Below are positions 33,610 through 40,561 of a stretch of 42,822 bases of DNA, piece after piece. The translations under genes were made by a program, and so were the position numbers. Numbering within the stretch: position 1 is the stretch's first letter; every line of letters starts with the position of its first letter. The notes below the pieces were generated by a model. The model was not told the origin of the DNA, did no database searches, and was given only the letters and a program-made list of their open reading frames with translations. Where the stretch lies: the NCBI GenBank assembly GCA_031268385.1, contig JAIRXH010000040.1, positions 1 to 42,822 of the forward strand, in the 5' to 3' direction. Origin of the DNA: Treponema sp. GTDB lineage: Bacteria > Spirochaetota > Spirochaetia > Treponematales > Breznakiellaceae.

Positions 33610-34476
33610 ATGAAAGGTCCCGTCCGTTCCGGGGAAACTTCCATTGGGACCGAAAAGGAAAGCGCCCTGCACCAGGCGCTGAAATTCCGTTATACGGGGG
33701 TGGGCGGAACAACAGAACATTCCCTTGAAGGCTATGTCTGCGACGGGATCAGGGACGACGGGGAGATCATAGAGGTACAGACGGGGAGTTTTGGCCCGCT
33801 CAAAAAGAAAATTCCCGTCCTTTCGGCGCGGGGAAGGGTCCGCGTCATACATCCTGTAACGGTCGTCAAGTACATTGAACTGCTCGATGAAAAAGGGAAG
33901 CCTGTGTACAGAAGGAAAAGCCCCCGGCGCGGAACGGAATGGGACCTTTTTTACCATCTGCTGTACGCCCCGGAACTTCCCCTTATTCCCGGTCTTGTCA
34001 TCGAGCTTGCACTGGTGGACGTACTTGAACGGAGAACCAACGACGGAAAGGGCTCCTGGCGGCGCGGGGGGGCAAGCATATCGGGCAGGGAACTTGCCGC
34101 CTGGCGCGGAACCATTCCCCTGGAAAGACCCGCCGACTATCTGCGTTTTGTCCCCTTCGGCGGGAACGACGAATTCACCGTAAAGGATCTGGCCGAAAAG
34201 GCGGGAATAAACATTCCCCTTGCCCAAAAAACCCTCTACGTTCTTCTGAAAATGAACGTTGTGGAACGGACGGGAAAAAAAGGGAAAGCGTTTTTATACC
34301 GCGCGGCGCGCGGAAAGACGCCCCGGAGAGGCGCCGGCCGCAAAAACGGCCCGCCGGAACCATCAGGCCCGGCGGACGGTCTTTCGGGCCGGAATTACCA
34401 GGCGTCGGAAATATCGTCGGCGTCCCGGTTGTCCTCCGCGAAGAGGTCCGTTACCGCCCGAAGATCGTCAAAATAG
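33610..34476 (+). CDS. Unknown protein with PD-(D/E)XK-like and winged-helix-like parts
   Basis: Encodes 288 residues from the ATG at 33610, which has GGGGAG 8 nt upstream; GTG 33601 is less likely. Near the N-terminus, EKESALHQALKFRY followed by CDGIRDDGEIIEVQTGSFG has the spacing and the D...E-x-Q pattern of PD-(D/E)XK nuclease folds. A central region is rich in basic residues (RRKSPRRGTEWDLFYHL, SWRRGG). Near residues 190-235, DEFTVKDLAEKAGINIPLAQ and LLKMNVVERTG look like a winged helix. I recall similar uncharacterised proteins in spirochetes and firmicutes but know no function. The last 82 bp overlap flaA on the other strand. Confidence 0.7.
   Translation: MKGPVRSGETSIGTEKESALHQALKFRYTGVGGTTEHSLEGYVCDGIRDDGEIIEVQTGSFGPLKKKIPVLSARGRVRVIHPVTVVKYIELLDEKGKPVYRRKSPRRGTEWDLFYHLLYAPELPLIPGLVIELALVDVLERRTNDGKGSWRRGGASISGRELAAWRGTIPLERPADYLRFVPFGGNDEFTVKDLAEKAGINIPLAQKTLYVLLKMNVVERTGKKGKAFLYRAARGKTPRRGAGRKNGPPEPSGPADGLSGRNYQASEISSASRLSSAKRSVTARRSSK
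34341..34375 (-). terminator. Terminator of the flaA operon, inside the convergent gene
   Basis: In the - strand transcript, CCGCCGG (34375-34369) pairs with CCGGCGG (34357-34351), and GGCCG is followed by five U (34346-34342). It lies 20 bp after the flaA stop at 34395, within the 3' coding part of the convergent nuclease-like gene. The long GC stem and U-run make it a good intrinsic terminator. Confidence 0.65.
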
Positions 34477-35120
34477 ATATAATAGGTACCGTACGCTTCC
34501 ATGGGGTCACAGTCGACACGGAAACCGATGATCTGCAGGCCAAGCTGGTTGTTGTAGTGGTAGTTGCGCTGAACGATGCCGTTAAAACCGTCTTCCGCCT
34601 GCGGGGGAATCGCCACGGTAAGCCGTTTCCAGCCCTGGAAGTTGAGTTTTCCGACGTACAGTTCATAGTACCGGCCGAAAAAATCCTGCAAAAGCAGTTT
34701 GAGTTCATGGTTGTAGTTTCTTCCCACCACCCATACCGAAACGGTCTTGGTAATCCCCTCAATGGGAATGGGCCGTATGGGGTACACGGTAAAGCTGGTA
34801 TGACCCCGGTGAATAAATTCAACCTTGGTACCCAGCACATAGCGGTCGGGAATGTTCATTCCCTCTTCCTCGGGAAGGGCCGCTTTCCCCGCGGGACTGC
34901 CGCTGAAAAGCCTTGTGGTAATATGCCCGTCGTCCGGAGATATACTGGAACGCCAGTACCCGTCATGTTCAAATTTGTCCACCGAAACTTCTTTCAAAAG
35001 CTGCTGGGCGGAATCTATGCCTATACGCTCGGCATTGGGGGTACCGACTTCCGCCCCCTGCTGGGCGAAAAGCAAAGCGGCGCCTGTCAGAAGCAGGGAA
35101 ATTAGTATAAACCGTTTCAT
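34395..35120 (-). CDS. flaA: Flagellar filament outer layer protein FlaA (FlaA2-like)
   Basis: Encodes 241 residues from an ATG with AAGGAG 6 nt upstream. A signal peptide (MKRFILISLLLTGAALLFAQ) is followed by a mature beta-rich protein with FlaA-family segments: YPIRPIPIEGITKTVSVWVVG, HELKLLLQDFFGRYYELYVGKL and FQGWKRLTVAIPP, ending in YYIYFDDLRAVTDLF. FlaA proteins coat the periplasmic flagellar filament of spirochetes. It lies 10 bp after a second FlaA-type gene. As I remember, Treponema pallidum has two flaA-like genes next to a fructose-bisphosphate aldolase in the same way. Confidence 0.9.
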   Translation of the reverse strand: MKRFILISLLLTGAALLFAQQGAEVGTPNAERIGIDSAQQLLKEVSVDKFEHDGYWRSSISPDDGHITTRLFSGSPAGKAALPEEEGMNIPDRYVLGTKVEFIHRGHTSFTVYPIRPIPIEGITKTVSVWVVGRNYNHELKLLLQDFFGRYYELYVGKLNFQGWKRLTVAIPPQAEDGFNGIVQRNYHYNNQLGLQIIGFRVDCDPMEAYGTYYIYFDDLRAVTDLFAEDNRDADDISDAW

Positions 35121-35130
35121 TGCTGTCTCC

Positions 35131-35901
35131 TTAATTGCCTGAGGCCCAAAGTTCCTGAACCCGTTCAGGATCGGTCAATTCATCACCGTCAAAAAGGGAT
35201 TCAAACGTATCGGTGAGCACCTTGAACTGATCAAAGTAGATGTAAAAATCGTTGACCGGTTCGGTAGGCTGGGTCCAGATCCGGAACTTGACAAAGGTAA
35301 GGCCCGCCAGCCGGGGAAGCACCCGCTTTGACTGTACAATGTTGCCGGGAATTCTGGCCCTGATGTTTTTCCACCCCGTATAGCCTATGTTGCCGAAACG
35401 GATATTGTGAACCACGCCCTGAAAATCCCTGACATACGCCTCGATATAATAATCAAGATTAGATCCCCATACCCACATGTCCAGGTAGGAAACCCGGCCC
35501 GGAATGGGTATTTCAAAGGGTTCGTCCCCGCCTGTGAGAACAGGATACAGATCTATCCAGTTATACCCCCTGCGGTCAAACCGGCCCCAGATGCCAAGGC
35601 TTTTCAGTTCCTTTCCTTCCCGGTTCAGGCCGAACAGGGCCATTGGCCAGGAGGGCACATAAGTCAGCCGGGGATAGGCGGTGTCATCCGTTTTGGTGGC
35701 GAATTTGCTGGCATCCAGCTTCCATTCAAAATCGTAACTGTAGCTCCTCCCCGAGACAGTCCATTCGTGAGTTGTAACACCGTCAAAATTATCAAGCACA
35801 ATGGCCTCATAATCAATGGTGTTTTCATCACCAAACGCTGCCGACGCGGCCATCACTGCCACAACAATAAGGCAGACAGCCCTGAAACTGCCGTGTTTCA
35901 T
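35131..35901 (-). CDS. flaA: Flagellar filament outer layer protein, FlaA paralogue
   Basis: Encodes 256 residues from an ATG with AAAGGAG 7 nt upstream. A signal peptide (FRAVCLIVVAVMAASAAFG) precedes a FlaA-like mature part: IVLDNFDGVTTHEWTVSG near the start, IPIPGRVSYLDMWVWGSNLD, YYIEAYVRDFQGVVHNIRFG, GWKNIRARIP and NDFYIYFDQFKVLTDTF. It shares the same segment order with the downstream paralogue but is clearly diverged, so the two probably have different places in the sheath. It is the first gene behind the consensus promoter at 35953-35981. Confidence 0.85.
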   Translation of the reverse strand: MKHGSFRAVCLIVVAVMAASAAFGDENTIDYEAIVLDNFDGVTTHEWTVSGRSYSYDFEWKLDASKFATKTDDTAYPRLTYVPSWPMALFGLNREGKELKSLGIWGRFDRRGYNWIDLYPVLTGGDEPFEIPIPGRVSYLDMWVWGSNLDYYIEAYVRDFQGVVHNIRFGNIGYTGWKNIRARIPGNIVQSKRVLPRLAGLTFVKFRIWTQPTEPVNDFYIYFDQFKVLTDTFESLFDGDELTDPERVQELWASGN

Positions 35902-35952
35902 CCGATACTCCTTTCCATATGTCCTGAGCCTTTGAAAACAAATTATAATTGG

Positions 35953-35981
35953 ATTATATTTCGTTACGAAACATTTGTCAA
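35953..35981 (-). promoter_or_regulatory. Consensus sigma-70 promoter of the flaA operon with central palindrome
   Basis: On the - strand TTGACA (35981-35976), a 17-bp spacer and TATAAT (35958-35953) match the consensus at every position. The spacer contains the perfect palindrome TTTCGTTACGAAA (35959-35971, 6-1-6), abutting the -10 box, where a bound dimer would exclude RNA polymerase. The start of transcription should be near 35946. Confidence 0.85.
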
Positions 35982-36002
35982 ACCTTCACGGCGTATCCCG
36001 CG

Positions 36003-36875
36003 TTATTTTCGGTAAAAACGGGAAACTTCCCCCAGCCGTTCGGCGTATTCCCCGCCGGCCGTTCTTCCGGGGGGGAGGATCATGCGGGACGGAATGGCCC
36101 CGGCTTTCCCCTGCACGGTCATTTTGACTGCCTGGGCGGCCTGGGCCCAGGGAGAATCGTCAAAGATAACCTTCGTTTCCCCGGTTGTAAGGGCCGGATC
36201 GAGCCAGGAAAAGAGGACAACGGGAATATCCGGCCTTTTTTCCGCAAAGGGCTGGGAAGGTCTGCCAAGAATGACGCAGGAAATTCCGTCGAAGTTTTCA
36301 AATTCCGCGCCGGGACCCAGAAAGCGGAATTCCGTTCCGCCGCCGAGCCCTTCTTCCAGGGCGGCGCGGAAGGCGGCCATTTCCCTGGTATGATACACAA
36401 GGACCGTTCCTCCCATGCCAAGGATGGCGGCGGAGCGGCCCGCCCGGTACATGTCCGATTCCCGGTCGGCGCTGAAAAACAGGGGGGCGTCCTCCCCGTT
36501 TTCCCCGGACAATTCAGGCCCACCCGCCTCCGCTCCCAAAACCCCCACCGGCGTTTCCGGGAATTCGCGCGAGTAACGCCGGGCCCCGTCGGCATAACGG
36601 TAGGGGACAAGGACACAATACGGATTGGCGGCGGCGGCCTCCAGCGCGAAAACAACCATGTCGGAGCCCGAATCTTCGCCGACGCGGACGGACTTTACCC
36701 GCCTGAAAAAAGCGAGGGAAAGTTCCATCCCGGCCGCCCCGGCCCGTTTTTCCCCGTAGATCCCCTCAAAGGCGGCGTCGGTAAGGATGAGTACCGGCGG
36801 CCGGAGAAAAAAAACCAGCGCCGCGAGGATAAAGACAACGGCAACCGCCAGACCGGCGGCAATACAACGGCGCAT
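36003..36875 (-). CDS. Membrane-anchored protein with periplasmic-binding-protein-like fold, unknown
   Basis: Encodes 290 residues from an ATG with GAGGG 6 nt upstream. An N-terminal hydrophobic anchor (AGLAVAVVFILAALVFFL) without a clear cleavage site or lipobox is followed by a periplasmic part. That part resembles type 1 periplasmic binding proteins: PVLILTDAAFEGIYGEKR, alternating strands such as CVLVPYRYADGARRY, a second lobe opening ADRESDMYRAGRSAAILG, and CVILGRPSQPF. I cannot name a ligand or function. It lies 22 bp upstream of the flaA promoter on the same strand, so it may be read through into flaA. A conserved gene in this position is what I recall from other treponemes. Confidence 0.7.
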   Translation of the reverse strand: MRRCIAAGLAVAVVFILAALVFFLRPPVLILTDAAFEGIYGEKRAGAAGMELSLAFFRRVKSVRVGEDSGSDMVVFALEAAAANPYCVLVPYRYADGARRYSREFPETPVGVLGAEAGGPELSGENGEDAPLFFSADRESDMYRAGRSAAILGMGGTVLVYHTREMAAFRAALEEGLGGGTEFRFLGPGAEFENFDGISCVILGRPSQPFAEKRPDIPVVLFSWLDPALTTGETKVIFDDSPWAQAAQAVKMTVQGKAGAIPSRMILPPGRTAGGEYAERLGEVSRFYRK

Positions 36876-36900
36876 GCTCTTCCCTCAATGACCGCACGCA

Positions 36901-36929
36901 TTGACCAAGCCTCCGCTATGCCATAAAAT
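36901..36929 (+). promoter_or_regulatory. Promoter of the aldolase gene
   Basis: TTGACC (36901-36906), a 17-bp spacer and TAAAAT (36924-36929) form a good sigma-70-type promoter on the + strand. It lies 65 bp upstream of the aldolase ATG and inside the short gap to the divergent gene at 36875. Confidence 0.7.
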
Positions 36930-36993
36930 TATCTGATAGGGCGTGCGGCGTTTTGACGCGCGGCTTCGCATATTTTACCAGTAAGGAGCGCAT

Positions 36994-37992
36994 ATGACCA
37001 GTTACAGGGAATTGGGTCTTGTCAACACCAGGGAACTCTTCAAGAAAGCGGTAAGCGGGGGTTATGCCCTTCCGGCGTATAATTTCAACAATATGGAGCA
37101 GATGCAGGCTATCATCCAGGCCTGCGTGGAAACCAAATCGCCGGTGATCCTCCAGGTTTCCTCGGGGGCAAGGAAATACGCAAACCAGAACCTCCTTAAA
37201 AACATGGCCAAAGGGGCGGTGGAATACGCCCACGAGCTGGGATACGACATCCCCATTGTGCTGCATCTGGATCACGGCGACAGTTTTGAACTCTGCAAGG
37301 ACTGCGTGGAGACGGGTTTTTCTTCCGTCATGATAGACGGCTCACATCTTTCCTACGACGAAAATGTCGCCCTCACCGGAAAAGTCTGCGAATTTGCCCA
37401 TTCACAAAAGGACTATGTAACCGTCGAGGGGGAACTGGGGGTTCTTGCCGGTGTGGAAGACGATGTTTCCGCCGAGCACAGCCACTACACGCAGCCTTCG
37501 GAAGTAATCGATTTTGTCAGCAAGACCAAAGTCGATTCCCTGGCCATTTCCATAGGGACCAGCCACGGCCGGGCCAAATTCAAGCCGGAACAGTGCACGC
37601 GGGACGCCAACGGCATCCTCATTCCCCCTCCCCTGCGCTTCGACATTCTGGAAGAAATCGAAAAGAAGATTCCCGGTTTCCCCATTGTCCTGCACGGCTC
37701 CTCGTCGGTGCCCATAGAATACGTAAAGATGATAGAACAGTACGGCGGGAGGCTCCCCGATTCGGTGGGCATTCCCGAAGAACAGCTCCGCAGAGCGGCG
37801 AAAAGCGCGGTCTGCAAGATCAACATAGATTCGGACGGCCGCCTTGCCATGACCGCCCTTATCCGCAAGGTGTTTGCCGAAAAACCGGATGAATTTGATC
37901 CCCGCAAGTACCTGGGGCCCGCCCGCGACGAACTGAAGAAACTGTACGCCCACAAAAATGTCAACGTGCTGGGCTCGGCCGGCCAGGCGTAA
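36994..37992 (+). CDS. fba: Class II fructose-bisphosphate aldolase
   Basis: Encodes 332 residues from an ATG with TAAGGAG 7 nt upstream. The zinc site and catalytic region are clear: VLHLDHGD (residues 89-96), MIDGSHLSYDEN, VEGELGVLAG, LAISIGTSHGRAKF, IVLHGSSSVP and KINIDSDGRLAMT. The enzyme splits fructose 1,6-bisphosphate into the two triose phosphates in glycolysis and runs in reverse for gluconeogenesis. It stands alone with its own promoter and a hairpin downstream (38021-38051). Confidence 0.96.
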   Translation: MTSYRELGLVNTRELFKKAVSGGYALPAYNFNNMEQMQAIIQACVETKSPVILQVSSGARKYANQNLLKNMAKGAVEYAHELGYDIPIVLHLDHGDSFELCKDCVETGFSSVMIDGSHLSYDENVALTGKVCEFAHSQKDYVTVEGELGVLAGVEDDVSAEHSHYTQPSEVIDFVSKTKVDSLAISIGTSHGRAKFKPEQCTRDANGILIPPPLRFDILEEIEKKIPGFPIVLHGSSSVPIEYVKMIEQYGGRLPDSVGIPEEQLRRAAKSAVCKINIDSDGRLAMTALIRKVFAEKPDEFDPRKYLGPARDELKKLYAHKNVNVLGSAGQA

Positions 37993-38020
37993 ACGGCGGG
38001 GGAAAAAGATACCGGTAGAG

Positions 38021-38176
38021 GCTTTCCCGAAACTTCAGTTTTCGGGAAAGCTTCTTACCCCGGAGAAAATTGCATGAGCCGTAATTGCTTAAGCCGGAAT
38101 GAATTGGCAATTTTCTCCAGGAGCATTTCCCATCGCAAACAAAGTTTGCGCACCAACCGGGTTTTGGGAAATGCTC
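38021..38176. repeat. Block of three consecutive 12-bp-stem inverted repeats
   Basis: Arms 38021-38032 / 38040-38051 (GCTTTCCCGAAA), 38062-38073 / 38107-38118 (GGAGAAAATTGC) and 38121-38132 / 38165-38176 (GAGCATTTCCCA) are each perfectly complementary over 12 bp. The third encloses another perfect hairpin (CGCAAAC / GTTTGCG, 38134-38150). The first probably ends the aldolase transcript, although no strong U-run follows. The other two have larger loops and lie between it and iorA. Nothing coding is visible in 37993-38223. Confidence 0.75.
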
Positions 38177-38223
38177 AGTACACTGATTTTTCATGAACCA
38201 TACCACTGTAAGCGGGGCCCGTC

Positions 38224-39969
38224 ATGGCTGAAGCGTTTGCACTTCTGGGGGACGAGGCGGTCGCGCTGGCCGCGCTTCACGCGGGAATAAGCGCCGCCTA
38301 CGGCTATCCCGGCACACCCTCAACGGAGATCCTCGAGCGGATCATCGCCGAATGTGAAAAAGACGGCAACGGGGGCGCGGACGCGCGGGATCGCCCGAAG
38401 GCGGCCTGGTGCGTCAACGAAAAGACGGCGCTTGAGGCGGCGCTGGGGACCTCTTTCGCGGGCCGCAGGGTCCTTGTTACGATGAAGCACGTGGGCCTTA
38501 ATGTGGCCGCCGATCCTTTTGTCAACGGCGCCCTCCTTGAGATCAAGGGCGGGCTTGTAATCGCCGCAGCCGACGATCCGGGGATGCACAGTTCCCAGAA
38601 CGAGCAGGATTCCCGCTTCTACGCCGCCTTCGCCATGATTCCCTGTCTTGAACCCCGGGGCCAGCAGGAAGCCTACGACATGACGCGGGAGGCGTTCGAT
38701 GTGTCGGAGCGTTTTCATGTTCCGGTAATGCTGCGCCTTGTGACACGGCTTTCCCACGCCCGTTCCACGGTTATTCCCGCTCCGCCGCGCGGGCGGAATC
38801 CGCTTTCAAAAGCCGGCGACAGAACACGGTGGATGCTGCTCCCCGTCTACGCGCGGAGAAATTACGCCTGTCTTGTGGAAAAACAGAAGGACATGGAGGC
38901 CTGGTCGGCGTCACATCCGGCAAACAAAACGGAAGGTCAAGGCGCCGCCGAATACGCGGACGGCGCGCATGATCTCGCGGTAATCACGTCGGGGCTCGGC
39001 GGCAACTACTACGACGAAAATCTTCCTGATTTCGCGGCCCTGCGCGGCGGGGCCCCTCCCCGCCTGCACATAGGGATCTATCCCCTTCCCGCCGAAAAAA
39101 TACGACGGTTCTGCGAAGGAAAGAAAAGGGTCCTCGTTATTGAAGAGGGCCAGCCTTTCATGGAAGAACGGCTGCGGGGCATACTGCCCCACAAGGTGAC
39201 GATAACAGGAAGGCTTGACGGGGGGATGATCCCCCGGACAGGGGAACTTGATCCGGACAATATACGGGCCGCGCTGGGGCTTTTGCCCCGGGCGGCCGCG
39301 CTGGAAAAAATACCGGAACTTCCGAATCTGCCCGCGCGGCCGCCCCAGCTCTGTCAGGGCTGCCCCCACGCCGACAGCTACGAGACGATCAAAAAAGTGA
39401 TAACGGAGCTTGACGGAAACCCCGGTCATCCGTCGGTCGCGGTCAATTCGGACATAGGCTGTTATTCGCTGGGAGCCTCGCCTCCCTGGTCCGTTCCCGA
39501 ATCCATCGTCTGTATGGGGGCTTCCGTAGGCATGGCCCGGGGCGCGGCGGAGGCCGGAATCCCCTACGCCGTCGCGGTCATAGGAGACTCAACCTTCATA
39601 CATTCGGGGATCCCGGGCCTCATCGACGCGGTAAACGCCGGTACTCCCATGACGGTCGTGATCTTCGACAACTCCACCGTCGCCATGACCGGATGCCAGG
39701 AAACGGCCGTTCCCTCGGCAAAACTGCGGGAACTTGTCCTCGGGCTCGGGGTCAGGCCTGAGCGTCTTGTGGAACTCGACGCGAAGAGGCAGTTGATTGA
39801 CGAAAACGCCGCCCGCCTCAGGGCCGAAATTGAATACCGGGGACTTTCCGTCGTGATCTTCAAAAGAGAATGCCTGGAAGCGGCCCGGAGACGGAAGAAG
39901 GCCGGCCGGAAAATCGAAGAGGCCCCGGAAGAACGTCCTTGTGAAAGGGCGGAAAAAACGCTACAGTGA
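38224..39969 (+). CDS. iorA: Indolepyruvate:ferredoxin oxidoreductase alpha subunit lacking the C-terminal ferredoxin domain
   Basis: Encodes 581 residues. The N-terminal pyrimidine-binding domain (ALLGDEAVALAALHAGISAA, GYPGTPSTEI) is followed by KHVGLNVAADPFVNGAL, DDPGMHSSQNEQDSR and the thiamine diphosphate domain with CQGCPHADSYE (Cys377, Cys380), DIGCYSLGA, GDSTFIHSGIPGLIDAV (from residue 454) and IFDNSTVAMTG. Usual IorA continues into a two-cluster ferredoxin domain; here the protein ends in a charged tail (REC...KTLQ) with no CxxCxxC motif. The enzyme oxidatively decarboxylates aryl-pyruvates to aryl-acetyl-CoA or works in reverse. iorB starts 6 bp downstream. Confidence 0.92.
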   Translation: MAEAFALLGDEAVALAALHAGISAAYGYPGTPSTEILERIIAECEKDGNGGADARDRPKAAWCVNEKTALEAALGTSFAGRRVLVTMKHVGLNVAADPFVNGALLEIKGGLVIAAADDPGMHSSQNEQDSRFYAAFAMIPCLEPRGQQEAYDMTREAFDVSERFHVPVMLRLVTRLSHARSTVIPAPPRGRNPLSKAGDRTRWMLLPVYARRNYACLVEKQKDMEAWSASHPANKTEGQGAAEYADGAHDLAVITSGLGGNYYDENLPDFAALRGGAPPRLHIGIYPLPAEKIRRFCEGKKRVLVIEEGQPFMEERLRGILPHKVTITGRLDGGMIPRTGELDPDNIRAALGLLPRAAALEKIPELPNLPARPPQLCQGCPHADSYETIKKVITELDGNPGHPSVAVNSDIGCYSLGASPPWSVPESIVCMGASVGMARGAAEAGIPYAVAVIGDSTFIHSGIPGLIDAVNAGTPMTVVIFDNSTVAMTGCQETAVPSAKLRELVLGLGVRPERLVELDAKRQLIDENAARLRAEIEYRGLSVVIFKRECLEAARRRKKAGRKIEEAPEERPCERAEKTLQ

Positions 39970-39975
39970 CCGTGC

Positions 39976-40560
39976 ATGAAATACGATGTCATACTTGCCG
40001 GCGTCGGCGGACAGGGGGTCCTTTCCATAGCCGCCATCATTGCCGCTTCCGCGGTAACCGAAGGACTTGCCGTCCGCCAGAGCGAGGTTCACGGCATGGC
40101 CCAGCGGGGCGGGGCGGTGCTGGCCCATCTCAGGCTTTCGGACGGCATTATTCCGGGAGACCTTGTGCCCAGGGGCGGGGCGGATCTTGTCATCTCGATG
40201 GAGCCCCTGGAAAGCCTCCGTTACGCGCACTGGCTTTCCCCGGAAGGCGTCCTTGTAAGCGCCGCGGAACCTTTCATCAACATTCCCGATTATCCTGAAA
40301 TTGGAGACATAATCCGCGCCATAAAGACCTTTCCCGTATCCCTCGTCGTCCGGGCCGCGGATCTCGCGCGGGAAGCGGGCCTGGCAAAGGCGGTCAACAT
40401 GGTGATGGTGGGGGCCGCGTCCGCCTTTCTTCCCCTTGCAGGCGAAACGCTGGAAGCCGCCATAGCCGCCGCTTTCGCGTCCAGAAAGGACGCGGCCCAG
40501 GCGAACATCAGGGCGTTCAAAAGCGGCCGGAACGCGGCGGACGAAGAGCGGCGGGGATAA
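39976..40560 (+). CDS. iorB: Indolepyruvate:ferredoxin oxidoreductase beta subunit
   Basis: Encodes 194 residues, the usual length. The gamma-domain pattern of 2-oxoacid:ferredoxin oxidoreductases is clear: DVILAGVGGQGVLSIAAIIA, RQSEVHGMAQRGGAVLAHLR, and ADLVISMEPLESLRY. It binds CoA-side elements and completes the catalytic dimer with IorA. No cysteine-rich cluster motif is present, so it does not supply the ferredoxin domain missing from IorA. The ribosome site is weak, which suggests coupling to iorA. It ends 1 bp before paaK. Confidence 0.94.
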   Translation: MKYDVILAGVGGQGVLSIAAIIAASAVTEGLAVRQSEVHGMAQRGGAVLAHLRLSDGIIPGDLVPRGGADLVISMEPLESLRYAHWLSPEGVLVSAAEPFINIPDYPEIGDIIRAIKTFPVSLVVRAADLAREAGLAKAVNMVMVGAASAFLPLAGETLEAAIAAAFASRKDAAQANIRAFKSGRNAADEERRG

Positions 40561-40561
40561 C

